Source of the DNA: Aphanizomenon flos-aquae FACHB-1287
Lineage (GTDB): Bacteria > Cyanobacteriota > Cyanobacteriia > Cyanobacteriales > Nostocaceae
Assembly (NCBI RefSeq): GCF_014698755.1
Contig: NZ_JACJTO010000002.1
Coordinates: forward strand, 62,001 to 126,000
Length of the DNA stretch: 64,000 nucleotides
Reading direction: 5' to 3'
The notes below the pieces were generated by a model that saw only the letters and a program-made list of their open reading frames with translations, was not told the origin of the DNA and did no database searches. A program made the translations under genes and the position numbers. Shown here piece by piece: positions 1-8,258 of this stretch (position 1 is its first letter; the number at the start of each line of letters is the position of its first letter).

Positions 1-139
1 TTTGTTTAAAAATAACTTATATTTATAGTTTTCCTGCTTATGAAGTACAAAGTTTTTTAGTTTTAGGACACAGCGAATAGTAAATAAATTGGTATGTACT
101 TCAATAGACCAGAAAACTATATAAATAATTCAATACCTA

Positions 140-1423
140 TCATTCCTTCGCTCCTCCTTGTCTTAACATTGTACCAATACCCCGATAATTATTAAGTTTA
201 GCAATCATTAAAGCCGTATAACCACCCTGATTTTTTAAATTGACATCCGCACCAGCTTGTAGTAACATTGCCACAGCCTGACTATAACCCTCAGCTACAG
301 CCCACATTAAAGCAGTGACCCCAGCCGAGTTTTGCAAATTCACATTTGCACCTTTTTCCAGTAAAATTTGGCATATTTCGGGATAATTTGCAGCTATGGC
401 CTTGACTAAAGGAGTTTTACCATCATCTGCTAATTTATTAATATCTGCACCATAATCAAGCAATAGTTTCACGGTGTGGAAATGTCCTTGAGATACCGCT
501 AAAGTAAGCGCGACTTCTCCAAAATTTTTCTTTTCCATATCCGCCCCCGCAGCCAACAAAACTGCTACTATATCACTATATCCTTGGAATGCTGCTATCA
601 ATAAGGGTGTATCTCCCAAATGATTTCTAATTTGTACATCTGCCCCCCGTTGAAGTAATATTTTTACTATCTCAATATATTCTTCCACAACAGCAAGGTG
701 TAAGGCTGTTTCCCCCTCTTTATCTTGATGATTAATTTCCGCACCTGCATCTAACAAAACCATTATTATATCACTATTTCCCGTTGCTGTAGCTGCTAAT
801 AATGCTGTTACATGATCACAATTCTTAATATTAACATCAGCACCAGATGATAACAATGCTTGTACTATTTCTAAATAGCCTAAATCTATAGCAATCATTA
901 GTCCTGTCTCACCTTCCGAATCTTGGCTATTGACAATATTGCTATTTTGTGATAAAGATCGAATAACCTCTGGATGTTTGTATTTTATTGCTAGTTTTAA
1001 TGCAGTATCATCATCCTTATCAGTGATTTTTATATCAGCACCAGCAGCTAACAAGACTTGTACAATCTCAATATGACCCTTTAATGCTGCTATCATTAAA
1101 GCGGTACTGCCGTCGTGATTAGTAGCATTGATATTTGCCCCTTGAGAGACTAATAGCTTGACAACATCTACTTGACAAGAATTAGCAGCAAGCATTAATG
1201 CTGTCAAACCATGGATTTTCCTAGTTAAGTTAATATTAGCGCCCGCAGCCAAAAGCGATCGCACAATTTCTGTATAACCTAAATTTGCGGCAAACATCAA
1301 TGCTGTGGTGCCATTGTCGTCGTCTGTGTCAACCTTAGCACCATGGGAGAGTAACGTCAAGACCCCCTGAATATTCCCAGCTTTGACAGTTTTTAACAAC
1401 GTGGGATCTTTTTTTTCTATCAT
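140..1423 (-). CDS. Ankyrin repeat protein
   Basis: The 427-residue protein consists almost entirely of about twelve ankyrin repeats of roughly 33 residues, each with the TALMxAA...G...IVxxLLxAGAD(V/I) pattern, starting near residue 38 and running to the C-terminus. Ankyrin arrays are protein-binding scaffolds. No enzymatic domain, signal peptide or membrane segment is seen, so it is probably cytosolic and its partner is unknown. The start ATG gives the natural N-terminus just before the first repeat. The gene is divergent from the DUF4079 gene, about 135 bases away. Repeat proteins of this length often vary in repeat number between strains. Confidence 0.93.
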   Translation of the reverse strand: MIEKKDPTLLKTVKAGNIQGVLTLLSHGAKVDTDDDNGTTALMFAANLGYTEIVRSLLAAGANINLTRKIHGLTALMLAANSCQVDVVKLLVSQGANINATNHDGSTALMIAALKGHIEIVQVLLAAGADIKITDKDDDTALKLAIKYKHPEVIRSLSQNSNIVNSQDSEGETGLMIAIDLGYLEIVQALLSSGADVNIKNCDHVTALLAATATGNSDIIMVLLDAGAEINHQDKEGETALHLAVVEEYIEIVKILLQRGADVQIRNHLGDTPLLIAAFQGYSDIVAVLLAAGADMEKKNFGEVALTLAVSQGHFHTVKLLLDYGADINKLADDGKTPLVKAIAANYPEICQILLEKGANVNLQNSAGVTALMWAVAEGYSQAVAMLLQAGADVNLKNQGGYTALMIAKLNNYRGIGTMLRQGGAKE

Positions 1424-1558
1424 TGATTATATCCTGTTTGGATAGATGTTACTGATTTTAACTCAAGATCAAGATCATATCCTGGCGAAAAATTGCTGAG
1501 TAAGAAAAATAAATGTATGCTAAGTTTTATAAAGATTTAATTAACGGAAGTAAAAAAT

Positions 1559-2029
1559 ATGGCTTTTGAACTAACCCCAACAATAAGATTCTGGTTGAAC
1601 TTTGCTCACCCAGCTATAATGTGGGTATTATTAGCACTCTCCTTATATGCTGCGTATTTAGGGCTACAAGTACAGCGCACCAGAAATGCTCAAGGAGAAG
1701 AAAAGAAAGAACTGATTAAAGGACGTTTTACCATCAAACACCACCAAATTGGTTCTATTATGTTAGCTGTAATGGTAGCAGGTTCAATAGGTGGTATGGC
1801 TGTCACTTACATTAATAATGGTAAATTGTTTGTCGGACCCCATTTATTAACTGGATTAAGTATGACAGGTTTAATAGCTTTTTCGGCATCTTTAGTTCCT
1901 TTGATGCAAAAAGGCGCGAATTGGGCAAGAATGACACATATAATCCTCAATTTTACTATTTTAGGGCTTTTTGCATGGCAAGCCTTCTCTGGTGTCGAAA
2001 TTATCCAAAGACTTCTTACTAAAGCATAA
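1559..2029 (+). CDS. DUF4079 family membrane protein
   Basis: This 156-residue protein has four hydrophobic segments (about residues 17-37, 65-85, 95-115 and 125-147). The pattern of a His-Pro near the first segment, a basic loop with KGRFTIKHHQ, and paired His residues is that of the DUF4079 family, common in cyanobacteria and plastid-bearing plants. The function is unknown; the conserved histidines suggest a cytochrome b561-like heme-binding fold, but that is inference. It is convergent with the DUF1997 gene, and a palindrome lies between them. Confidence 0.85.
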   Translation: MAFELTPTIRFWLNFAHPAIMWVLLALSLYAAYLGLQVQRTRNAQGEEKKELIKGRFTIKHHQIGSIMLAVMVAGSIGGMAVTYINNGKLFVGPHLLTGLSMTGLIAFSASLVPLMQKGANWARMTHIILNFTILGLFAWQAFSGVEIIQRLLTKA

Positions 2030-2052
2030 ATTCTCATTTATATCAATTCTAT

Positions 2053-2150
2053 ATGAGGCTGCACAGAATAATCTCATCCGTCCCTAATTGCATTTATTTG
2101 CGTTTAGTTGCGGTTAATTATTATTAAAATCTCATTCTATGCAGCTTCAT
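2053..2150. repeat. Imperfect inverted repeat between convergent genes
   Basis: An 18-base arm (2053-2070, beginning atgaggctgcac) is matched by its inverted copy at 2133-2150 with about three mismatches, with 62 bases between. It sits between the stop of the DUF4079 gene and the stop of the DUF1997 gene. It could act as a bidirectional terminator or be a decayed palindromic mobile element; no poly-T tail decides this. Confidence 0.5.
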
Positions 2151-2179
2151 TTCAATTTTGTACTAGTTATCAATTATCA

Positions 2180-2791
2180 TCAATGTTTTTTCTGGGGAAA
2201 AGGTATACTTAAAGATTGATGAAAATCTTTTTGTACCTTGTATGTGAGACGACGAGAAACTTGACGGACAATTTGACTGAGGATGCGATCGCCTGTAGAC
2301 TGAATTAGAGAATGGGATAATCGGCGCATGAATTTGGGAAAATGCAACTCAACCATCAAATCTAATTCCCATTGTACCCGTGTAATGCCGTCTAAATCTC
2401 CCATTAATTCCGTAGATGATTTATAATCGACCTCATAACCAGGCGCTTGGTAATCAGGTACAGGGATACTACGGATTTGGAACTTATAACCTTGGGGTTT
2501 TAACAACTCCAGTCCAATCTTGGGTTCTACGTCGTAACCAAAAGCACCAAATTTACCCACGGTTAAAGCGTAGCTATTTTCGCTCAAAGCTTCTACTTTC
2601 ATCGGTTCTGCACAACGAACAAACCAGGAAGCATGAGTATGAAAATACTCCTCTACCTGATTAATAGGTGCAAACATTTCCATAATATCTTGATAATTGC
2701 TATAAAATTTAGTTGAAATTAGATCAGCTTTTTGTGATACAATCTCATCTGCTACCTTCCAAGATTGACATTCACTATTGTTTGTCACCAT
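2180..2791 (-). CDS. DUF1997 family protein
   Basis: A 203-residue soluble protein of the DUF1997 type, a family shared by cyanobacteria and plant chloroplasts. It shows the family's features: a central hydrophilic beta-rich region with VGKFGAFGYDVEPK near the middle, a W(E/D)LDL motif, and a C-terminal amphipathic helix with repeated R residues ending around SRRLTYKVQKDFH. The fold resembles START/SRPBCC-like lipid-binding proteins, but a role has not been established. ATG start; no transmembrane segment. It is transcribed away from the lysozyme-like gene. Confidence 0.8.
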   Translation of the reverse strand: MVTNNSECQSWKVADEIVSQKADLISTKFYSNYQDIMEMFAPINQVEEYFHTHASWFVRCAEPMKVEALSENSYALTVGKFGAFGYDVEPKIGLELLKPQGYKFQIRSIPVPDYQAPGYEVDYKSSTELMGDLDGITRVQWELDLMVELHFPKFMRRLSHSLIQSTGDRILSQIVRQVSRRLTYKVQKDFHQSLSIPFPQKKH

Positions 2792-3120
2792 AAATTTGTT
2801 TTTTGTATATTTTGAAGTTTGTCTATATTAATCGTTCTGAAAAACTCAACAATTTGTCATCAACTTCACACAAATATGAACTAAATATGTAAAGTCAACA
2901 ACAGGGAATAAAACAGTAGATTTAGTTGTACTTATTTGACTCTCCTAATTAACTAACCAGAAATATCTGGCCTTTTATGACTATATTGTATGATCTTCAC
3001 CCAATATTTGACATTGTAGCTAAATAACCGAATATGTGATCATAGAAATACTACTGAAATTTTTATTTTTCCGAAATCAAAGAGTAACTTTTTGTGATTA
3101 TTCAAGACAAACAACGAAAA
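2792..3120. other. Intergenic region, divergent promoter space
   Basis: About 330 AT-rich bases lie between the divergent DUF1997 gene and the lysozyme-like gene. I see no ORF with coding character, no RNA gene and no clear repeat. Promoters for both flanking genes should lie here, but no well-spaced -35/-10 pair stands out. Confidence 0.5.
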
Positions 3121-3126
3121 AGGAGG
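3121..3126 (+). promoter_or_regulatory. Shine-Dalgarno AGGAGG supporting a CTG start
   Basis: A full consensus AGGAGG ends six bases before CTG at 3133, in frame with the lysozyme-like gene. No ATG, GTG or TTG lies at proper spacing in that frame. It therefore argues for CTG initiation over the internal ATG at 3283. Confidence 0.6.
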
Positions 3127-3132
3127 TAGCTT

Positions 3133-3786
3133 CTGAAAAGCTTTGAACTTAAAGGTGTAGAAAAACTTATTGCTCCCATAGCTTCAATTTTAGGCTTTGT
3201 ATACCTGTTTCAATGGTATATTTTTGGAGATCTACAATTATCTCCTGAACCTATATTTACTGGGAAACAACCACCCCTAGTTATGATTGGTGGAGATCCT
3301 TATGTTCGGGCATTAATGCGAACCATATCCGCCAGTGAAGCTAGTGGTAATCGTCCCTACTCTCTATTGTATGGTGGTGAGCAGATTAATGATCTCAGCC
3401 ATCATCCTCAAAAATGTGTTACCATTACCACAGGACCAAATACAGGTAATTGTTCCACAGCCGCAGGTAGATATCAAATTATTAATACTACTTGGTATCG
3501 AATTGCTCCTCGCTATCACCCAAAGCCCACACAGATGATGTTTTGGACTAATTATAGTTTTGAAGCAGAATATCAAGATGTTGTAGTTTACCGTTGGTTA
3601 CATGACTCAAAAGCTTGGGGCGTGGATATCCCTAAGCTATTACAGCAGCAAAATTTAAATGATGTCCTCCGAAAACTTTCTCCTACTTGGACTAGTTTAG
3701 GCTACGGTATAGAAAATAATTCTGTTAGTAGTTCCTTACCCAATATCTATCAGCAAGTCCTCAAAGAAGAATTAAATCAAAATTAG
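3133..3786 (+). CDS. Membrane-anchored lysozyme-like protein (GH104-like), probable CTG start
   Basis: The catalytic part resembles lambda-type endolysins (GH104-like): SASEASGN with the probable catalytic Glu, then a YGG..I.D...HP stretch and a (S/T)AAGRYQI..TTW segment, all in the expected order. The first ATG is at 3283, but the frame is open upstream to a CTG at 3133 that follows a perfect AGGAGG (3121-3126) by six bases; an in-frame TAG at 3127 closes it. The extension encodes a hydrophobic stretch of about 20 residues (APIASILGFVYLFQW), a signal anchor. Total length from CTG is 217 residues. It probably trims peptidoglycan in the periplasm. It is tail to tail with the next gene, one base apart. 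Confidence 0.75.
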   Translation: MKSFELKGVEKLIAPIASILGFVYLFQWYIFGDLQLSPEPIFTGKQPPLVMIGGDPYVRALMRTISASEASGNRPYSLLYGGEQINDLSHHPQKCVTITTGPNTGNCSTAAGRYQIINTTWYRIAPRYHPKPTQMMFWTNYSFEAEYQDVVVYRWLHDSKAWGVDIPKLLQQQNLNDVLRKLSPTWTSLGYGIENNSVSSSLPNIYQQVLKEELNQN

Positions 3787-3787
3787 C

Positions 3788-4543
3788 TCACTCTACCAGA
3801 ATTTTGCTCTTTGTTTTCGCTAATACAGGCATAAAAATTTTTGGATGAGTATGTTTTAGCGGCGATAACCCATTTAAGTTTTGCAAACAGTCTAAAGCCG
3901 CTTCACGAATTATCAATTCTTTTTCCTGACTCAGTAGCAGTTGTAAGCATTCCATAATATCTTTTTGAACCACCGTATCAACTCGCTGACGACTAATCAG
4001 TTTATTAAGCTGACGCATGGAAAGCAACCGTTTTAAAGAATCTTTTTCTGTTAAATTGTTTAACAATTGATCAATATGGTTTTCTTGTTGATTTCCTTGA
4101 AAACTGAATATTTGCCATACCAACAAAATTAAAGTTAATAAGGTGGCCATACCTTGAATAATAGCACCAGCAGCTAACCAATGACTAGGAGCATCAACCC
4201 AAATGGCCGAGGCCATATAAGTTATCACCGTTGCTATACCACCACTAGCAATAGAATAAGCTAACTGACTATTAGTGCTGCTTATCAAATTGCGTATTTC
4301 TAACCAGGGTAATTGCCAGTTAGATTTTTGCATGGAATAAGTAAATACCATGATACCAATACCAGCAACAAGAGATAATAGCAATTGCCAATTCCAAAGC
4401 AGCATGGCTACAATAATTGTCAATAATCCCAGCAAAGCACCAGGTTCATAAAAATGTTTAAAAATCTGATGTTTTGGCATTTCTATCTTAATTTCTGAAA
4501 CTTGATTAATCAGTTGCCTCCAAGAAGACGAAGCCTGTATCAC
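3788..4543 (-). CDS. Membrane protein with C-terminal helical (HEAT-like) region, unknown
   Basis: I do not recognise a named family. The 251-residue protein has about four transmembrane segments in its first 150 residues (near 35-50, 53-68, 98-113 and 124-144) followed by a soluble helical part containing leucine-rich repeats of helices (SLKRLLSMRQLNKLI, IREAALDCLQNLNG) that recall HEAT/armadillo folds. The longest frame begins with GTG at 4543; a later ATG at 4480 (MPKHQIF) is equally possible. It is convergent with the lysozyme-like gene. Confidence 0.7.
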   Translation of the reverse strand: MIQASSSWRQLINQVSEIKIEMPKHQIFKHFYEPGALLGLLTIIVAMLLWNWQLLLSLVAGIGIMVFTYSMQKSNWQLPWLEIRNLISSTNSQLAYSIASGGIATVITYMASAIWVDAPSHWLAAGAIIQGMATLLTLILLVWQIFSFQGNQQENHIDQLLNNLTEKDSLKRLLSMRQLNKLISRQRVDTVVQKDIMECLQLLLSQEKELIIREAALDCLQNLNGLSPLKHTHPKIFMPVLAKTKSKILVE

Positions 4544-4654
4544 AGTGTTTACCTACTTGATTACAAAATTACAAATGGGTAGTTTTTACCAATTTTAAGC
4601 ATAAAATTAGGAAAATTTTCCCTTACAGCACGTTCGGATTGATTTAGGTAGACC

Positions 4655-4720
4655 TTATGGGGGCAATAGTCCCGCGCTAAAAGAGTTTTATCATTAATAT
4701 CTGTACTTCATAATACCGGA
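4655..4720 (-). repeat. Dispersed palindromic repeat, copy A
   Basis: The segment 4685-4718 is, as its reverse complement, 33 of 34 bases identical to 23112-23145. The adjacent GC-rich part is a decayed version of the GCGGGCAAGATGCCCGC palindrome seen in the copies near 20778 and 23155. It belongs to a family of short intergenic repeats. Confidence 0.6.
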
Positions 4721-4739
4721 AACTGATGTAAACACAATG

Positions 4740-5273
4740 TTATTGATCCTGTAAGCGAATGTCAATTACGGACGCATTAAAGTTATAGTTAAAACCTTCT
4801 AATTCAAAAGGCATACCAATTTTTACTTTACTATTACCAAGAACTGGTCCATCTTTAGTAACTGTAGCTTTACCTTCTAAAGTTAAGATAAAATCTGTAC
4901 TAAAGTTAATCTTGCGAGGATCTGGTAATTCCTTCACTGTACCATCTGGTTGACCAATAGTCAGGGTTCTCTCTAACTGTTCAATGGATTTAATCCCAAT
5001 CTGACCATAGGGTTGATTACGGATAATTACATTAGTTTTACCACCTGTTGTGAATCCTTCTTTAACCAACCGTTGCGGATTACGAACATTAAGACCACGT
5101 ACCAATAAATCTACCTCAATGGGTACTATTTTCGCGCCGACCTGAGCTACAGAACCGGAAGTACCAGGGAAAATAAAGATACCGACTATCACAAGTAAAA
5201 TTACTAGTACAGCCCCTAGATCTAATAGGTTAATTTTACCGAACAAGCGACCTTTGGAATCTAAAATATTCAT
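4740..5273 (-). CDS. DUF4330 domain-containing protein
   Basis: A 177-residue protein with the DUF4330 layout: a short N-terminal LDSKGRLFGKINLLDLG motif, one transmembrane helix (about residues 16-36), and a periplasmic beta-rich domain with a VRGL.VRNP segment. Members are found in cyanobacteria, sometimes near polysaccharide or outer-membrane genes; no activity is known. The single helix plus beta-domain architecture suggests an envelope protein. ATG start; it is transcribed on its own away from the M48 protease gene. Confidence 0.8.
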   Translation of the reverse strand: MNILDSKGRLFGKINLLDLGAVLVILLVIVGIFIFPGTSGSVAQVGAKIVPIEVDLLVRGLNVRNPQRLVKEGFTTGGKTNVIIRNQPYGQIGIKSIEQLERTLTIGQPDGTVKELPDPRKINFSTDFILTLEGKATVTKDGPVLGNSKVKIGMPFELEGFNYNFNASVIDIRLQDQ

Positions 5274-5370
5274 AACTAAGTTTGGACAAGTAATTGATTG
5301 TACTCAGCATTTTTTCCAGCGATTCAGAATCTTCATCACTAAATTAATATTGACACAAGGTAAATGTTAT

Positions 5371-5553
5371 GTTGACATACTCACCGACCTGAAGGTGCGG
5401 TGATTCTTGACACTTCAATGAAACACGCCACAAGTGGTCTTATCGTCCCTCCATGTCCGTTTAAAGTCTCCCAATGCCATAAGGCGACTATGACCAAATT
5501 TTAACATAAAGCCGTCCTAGAAGGACGGGGCTCGTGTCCCGTCTTTTCGGTCA
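5371..5553 (-). mobile_element. 183-bp IS200/IS605-like MITE, copy 1
   Basis: One of three near-identical 183-base copies (others at 35432 and 50771). It starts TTGACATACTCACC and ends TTTTCGGTCA, has a hairpin near its left end (CACCGACCT...AGGTGCGGTG) and another near its right end (CCGTCC...GGACGG). It contains no complete ORF. Subterminal hairpins and the absence of long terminal inverted repeats fit a non-autonomous IS200/IS605-type element. This copy differs from the others at a few bases (cataagg for cctatgg; ctcgtg for cttgtg) and its right flank extends into a TGTCCCGT/ACGGGACA inverted repeat. The strand is inferred from orientation of related elements. Confidence 0.75.
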
Positions 5554-5712
5554 CGGGACAGTTTATCATGATTACAGTAGTTTCGGTGTCATAATAACGG
5601 TAAGTTATTTGCATTCACTGTTTGTACCATCTAGAGTCGGAAATGCAACTTAGTAAATTGAAAATGCGTCTTGTGATTTGAAGTTCTTACACCAATCTCA
5701 TATAACCGGATT

Positions 5713-6567
5713 ATGATTAAATTACAACGAATTTGGACAAATTATCATTTGTGGCAGCGTCGCTGTTTGTATCCGTTCGTTTCTGTCAGCGTTGCTGTGA
5801 TTATTTGCTTGGGTACACCCCTATCAAGTAAAGCTATAGATTTATTGCCTCTGTTGTTCCAAGGTGTGCAAATATTGAACTTATCTAATATATCTGATCG
5901 CCAGGAGGTTACGCTTGGGCAGCAAATAAATCAGGAATTGCAGCAAGAAGTCAAAATTTCTCAAAATTCCCAGCTAAATAGTTATATTAACGAAGTTGGT
6001 GAACGTTTAGCGGCTAATAGCGATCGCCCCAATATCCCTTATACTTTTCAAGTAGTGGAAGATTCTGCTGTTAATGCTTTTGCAACTGCTGGTGGGTTTA
6101 TTTATATCAACACAGGTTTATTGAAAATAGCAGATAATGAAGCTGAGGTAGCTAGTGTATTAGCTCATGAAATGGGACATATTGAGGGTAAACATTTAAT
6201 TAAACAAATGCGACAAAAAGCTATTGCTAGTGGTGTTGCTACTGCTACAGGTTTAGATAGGAATAAAGCTGTAGGTATTGGTGTGCAACTTGCCCTTAAT
6301 CTTCCCCGCAGTCGCAAGGATGAATTTGACGCTGATAAAAGAGGACTAGCAAACATAACCCGCACCGGTTATGCTCAGTCAGCAATGGTTTCTTTTATGA
6401 AAAAGCTACAAAAAAGTAGTTCCGTTCCTACGTTTTTAAGTACGCATCCAGGTGCCCGCGATCGCGTTATAGCCCTCCAAAATCAGATTAACACACAACC
6501 AAGTAATCAAAATAATGGGTTGGATAATTCAGTATATCAAGCAAAAATCAGGGCGTTTTTGCAGTAA
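5713..6567 (+). CDS. M48 family metalloprotease
   Basis: The 284-residue protein is a secreted or membrane-tethered zinc protease. An N-terminal hydrophobic segment (about residues 21-41) is a signal peptide or anchor. The HEMGH zinc motif lies at 152-156 and the third ligand is probably Glu204 in DEFDADKRG. The NAFATAGGFIYINTGL block before it is typical of the BepA/LoiP-like M48 group, which degrade misfolded or misassembled envelope proteins. ATG start. The stop codon abuts the stop of the convergent phosphatase gene, with no gap. Confidence 0.93.
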   Translation: MIKLQRIWTNYHLWQRRCLYPFVSVSVAVIICLGTPLSSKAIDLLPLLFQGVQILNLSNISDRQEVTLGQQINQELQQEVKISQNSQLNSYINEVGERLAANSDRPNIPYTFQVVEDSAVNAFATAGGFIYINTGLLKIADNEAEVASVLAHEMGHIEGKHLIKQMRQKAIASGVATATGLDRNKAVGIGVQLALNLPRSRKDEFDADKRGLANITRTGYAQSAMVSFMKKLQKSSSVPTFLSTHPGARDRVIALQNQINTQPSNQNNGLDNSVYQAKIRAFLQ

Positions 6568-7329
6568 TTAGGCTCGTTGCTTATGACGACGGCCACCCAT
6601 GAATTCCTCTGGTTGAATAATTGTAATTAGCTCTTTCCAGGGGAGAGTTCGCACTTTCTGACTAAATACATTAGCCTGATAAACCAACTTATTCGTAATA
6701 TCTAACCCCGTTAACCAACCGCTACGGGGATGATAAGCACCAGTATCAATATCTAACCATCCCTGTCCCTGTGCCAAATTTCCAGGAACAACACCCGGTA
6801 AGGTAAAAGTTATAGTATGACCAACTATAATCAATTTATCTGTAAAATATGGTTCTTTGATCCGATGAAATTCATCCCTAATCCAGCATAGTTCCTCCGC
6901 TGTTTGTTCTTGGACAGTTTTTTGCGGATCAACACCTGCATGAGTTAACCAAAAGTCTCCTAAATCTAAATATGTGGGTAAATTTTCAAACCAATTTAGA
7001 TGCTCTTTGGGAATTGTCCCAGATTGGTAACTAGCAACCGTTGCTTGTCCTCCACTGTATAACCACCCCTGCATATTTGCTGACCCTGTATCCTTACCAA
7101 CGAGGATGTTTAATAACATCTGCTCATGATTACCTAGCAGACAAGGGTAATCATTTTCTTTCACAAACTCAACTACTTGGGCACTTTGCGGACCACGATC
7201 AATTAAATCTCCCAAAAAATATATTTGATCATCTGATGCAGGGGCTATTTCCTCTAATAACAGCATTAAACCTTCATAGTGGCCATGAACATCACCAATA
7301 ACAACCCTACGCTGACTAATTTTACTCAT
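6568..7329 (-). CDS. Calcineurin-type metallophosphoesterase (serine/threonine phosphatase-like)
   Basis: The 253-residue protein shows all PPP-family metal motifs: GDVHG at 12-16, GDLIDRG at 40-46 and GNHE at 66-69, then GH (VGHTIT) and a final GAYHPRSG. It is a dinuclear-metal phosphatase acting on phosphoproteins or on a nucleotide such as diadenosine tetraphosphate; the sequence alone does not separate PrpE/PphA-like from ApaH-like activity. No membrane segment. The C-terminus is basic (GGRRHKQRA). ATG start. Confidence 0.9.
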   Translation of the reverse strand: MSKISQRRVVIGDVHGHYEGLMLLLEEIAPASDDQIYFLGDLIDRGPQSAQVVEFVKENDYPCLLGNHEQMLLNILVGKDTGSANMQGWLYSGGQATVASYQSGTIPKEHLNWFENLPTYLDLGDFWLTHAGVDPQKTVQEQTAEELCWIRDEFHRIKEPYFTDKLIIVGHTITFTLPGVVPGNLAQGQGWLDIDTGAYHPRSGWLTGLDITNKLVYQANVFSQKVRTLPWKELITIIQPEEFMGGRRHKQRA

Positions 7330-7413
7330 CTACTTCTAGCTTAAATGAATGGACTGGGTATTTTGACTACATTTTCATTTGTCTAGTTTCCCAGAAAAAA
7401 CCCTTTTTCCTAT

Positions 7414-8211
7414 TTATTCTTCCTGTTGCAATAGCCAAAAACCACTGTAGGTCATTCCTGAATCATCTGGTTGAACTAACAGAAAATGCAATCCCTGACT
7501 TAGCTGTTTGCGTTGTTGATACAACTTTCCCGCTGCAGTAACCTCCTCATCTGTAAAAGTAGCCAAAACCCATCTATCTACTAAACCCGCTTCTAATACT
7601 AACCCATCAGGTGTACCTGCAATGTAGTTTAAAGCTACAGGGTTACTCTCTTTTAACCACTGCGCTAAACCCATAGATTTTCTCCCCCCGTAAATTATCA
7701 CACCAGGTATAGGTACTGTTGAAGCTAAACCTAAATTAATTGGTTTAAGAAATTCTGGGATTTGTAAAATAGGAACCGGGCGTTCTATAAACTCGTCTAT
7801 GATATCACAGGCTGGAATTGTCGCCAACTGCCATTTTTCCCCCCAAAGATTTTCCGGTAATGGTAATGGTGGTAGTTTATCCACAATTACAGGATATTGT
7901 TTTGCTGCTAACCACTGTTTTAAGGCCAAAGTTCTCCGAGTCGCTTCTACCTGAATACCTAAATTATTTCCCGCAATTGTAATTAAATTTAAAGACTGAG
8001 GACGAAATACCTGAATTAAATCTGGTAACTTTTCCCTACCTGCTAATTGTAATTGTTGGGCAACCCAAGTAGAATTAGCCTGTGATTGGGGACAATTGGC
8101 TGTGAACTCAAAACTCCGGGTTTGATCACAAACTAATAATTCCCATAATACCTGCTCTTGGGTATTTTGTAGTGGACTCCGATAAAAATCAGCCTGCCAA
8201 ATCAGACTCAT
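7414..8211 (-). CDS. Tab2/Atab2 family RNA-binding protein
   Basis: A 265-residue protein of the Tab2/Atab2 family (DUF1092). It begins with the family signature WQADFYR and contains WELLVCD, FRPQSLNLI, LPLPENLWGEKWQLA and a C-terminal VQPDDSG...GFWLL block. The plant and algal members bind RNA and are required for translation of photosystem I mRNA (psaB). A similar role in the cyanobacterium is inference. Soluble, ATG start, and it lies between the phosphatase and CCA-adding enzyme on the same strand. Confidence 0.9.
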   Translation of the reverse strand: MSLIWQADFYRSPLQNTQEQVLWELLVCDQTRSFEFTANCPQSQANSTWVAQQLQLAGREKLPDLIQVFRPQSLNLITIAGNNLGIQVEATRRTLALKQWLAAKQYPVIVDKLPPLPLPENLWGEKWQLATIPACDIIDEFIERPVPILQIPEFLKPINLGLASTVPIPGVIIYGGRKSMGLAQWLKESNPVALNYIAGTPDGLVLEAGLVDRWVLATFTDEEVTAAGKLYQQRKQLSQGLHFLLVQPDDSGMTYSGFWLLQQEE

Positions 8212-8258
8212 TCCCTACTCCATAAAAATTAAGTAAATCAAAAATGAATTTGTCAAGT

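Noticed and set aside
1807-2037. Open frame on the minus strand over the DUF4079 gene
   Set aside because: It is the shadow of a recognised membrane protein and has no family features of its own.
5371-5553. CRISPR repeat possibility for the 183-bp copies
   Set aside because: Copies are far apart, 183 bases long and have no regular spacers; subterminal hairpins fit a mobile element better.
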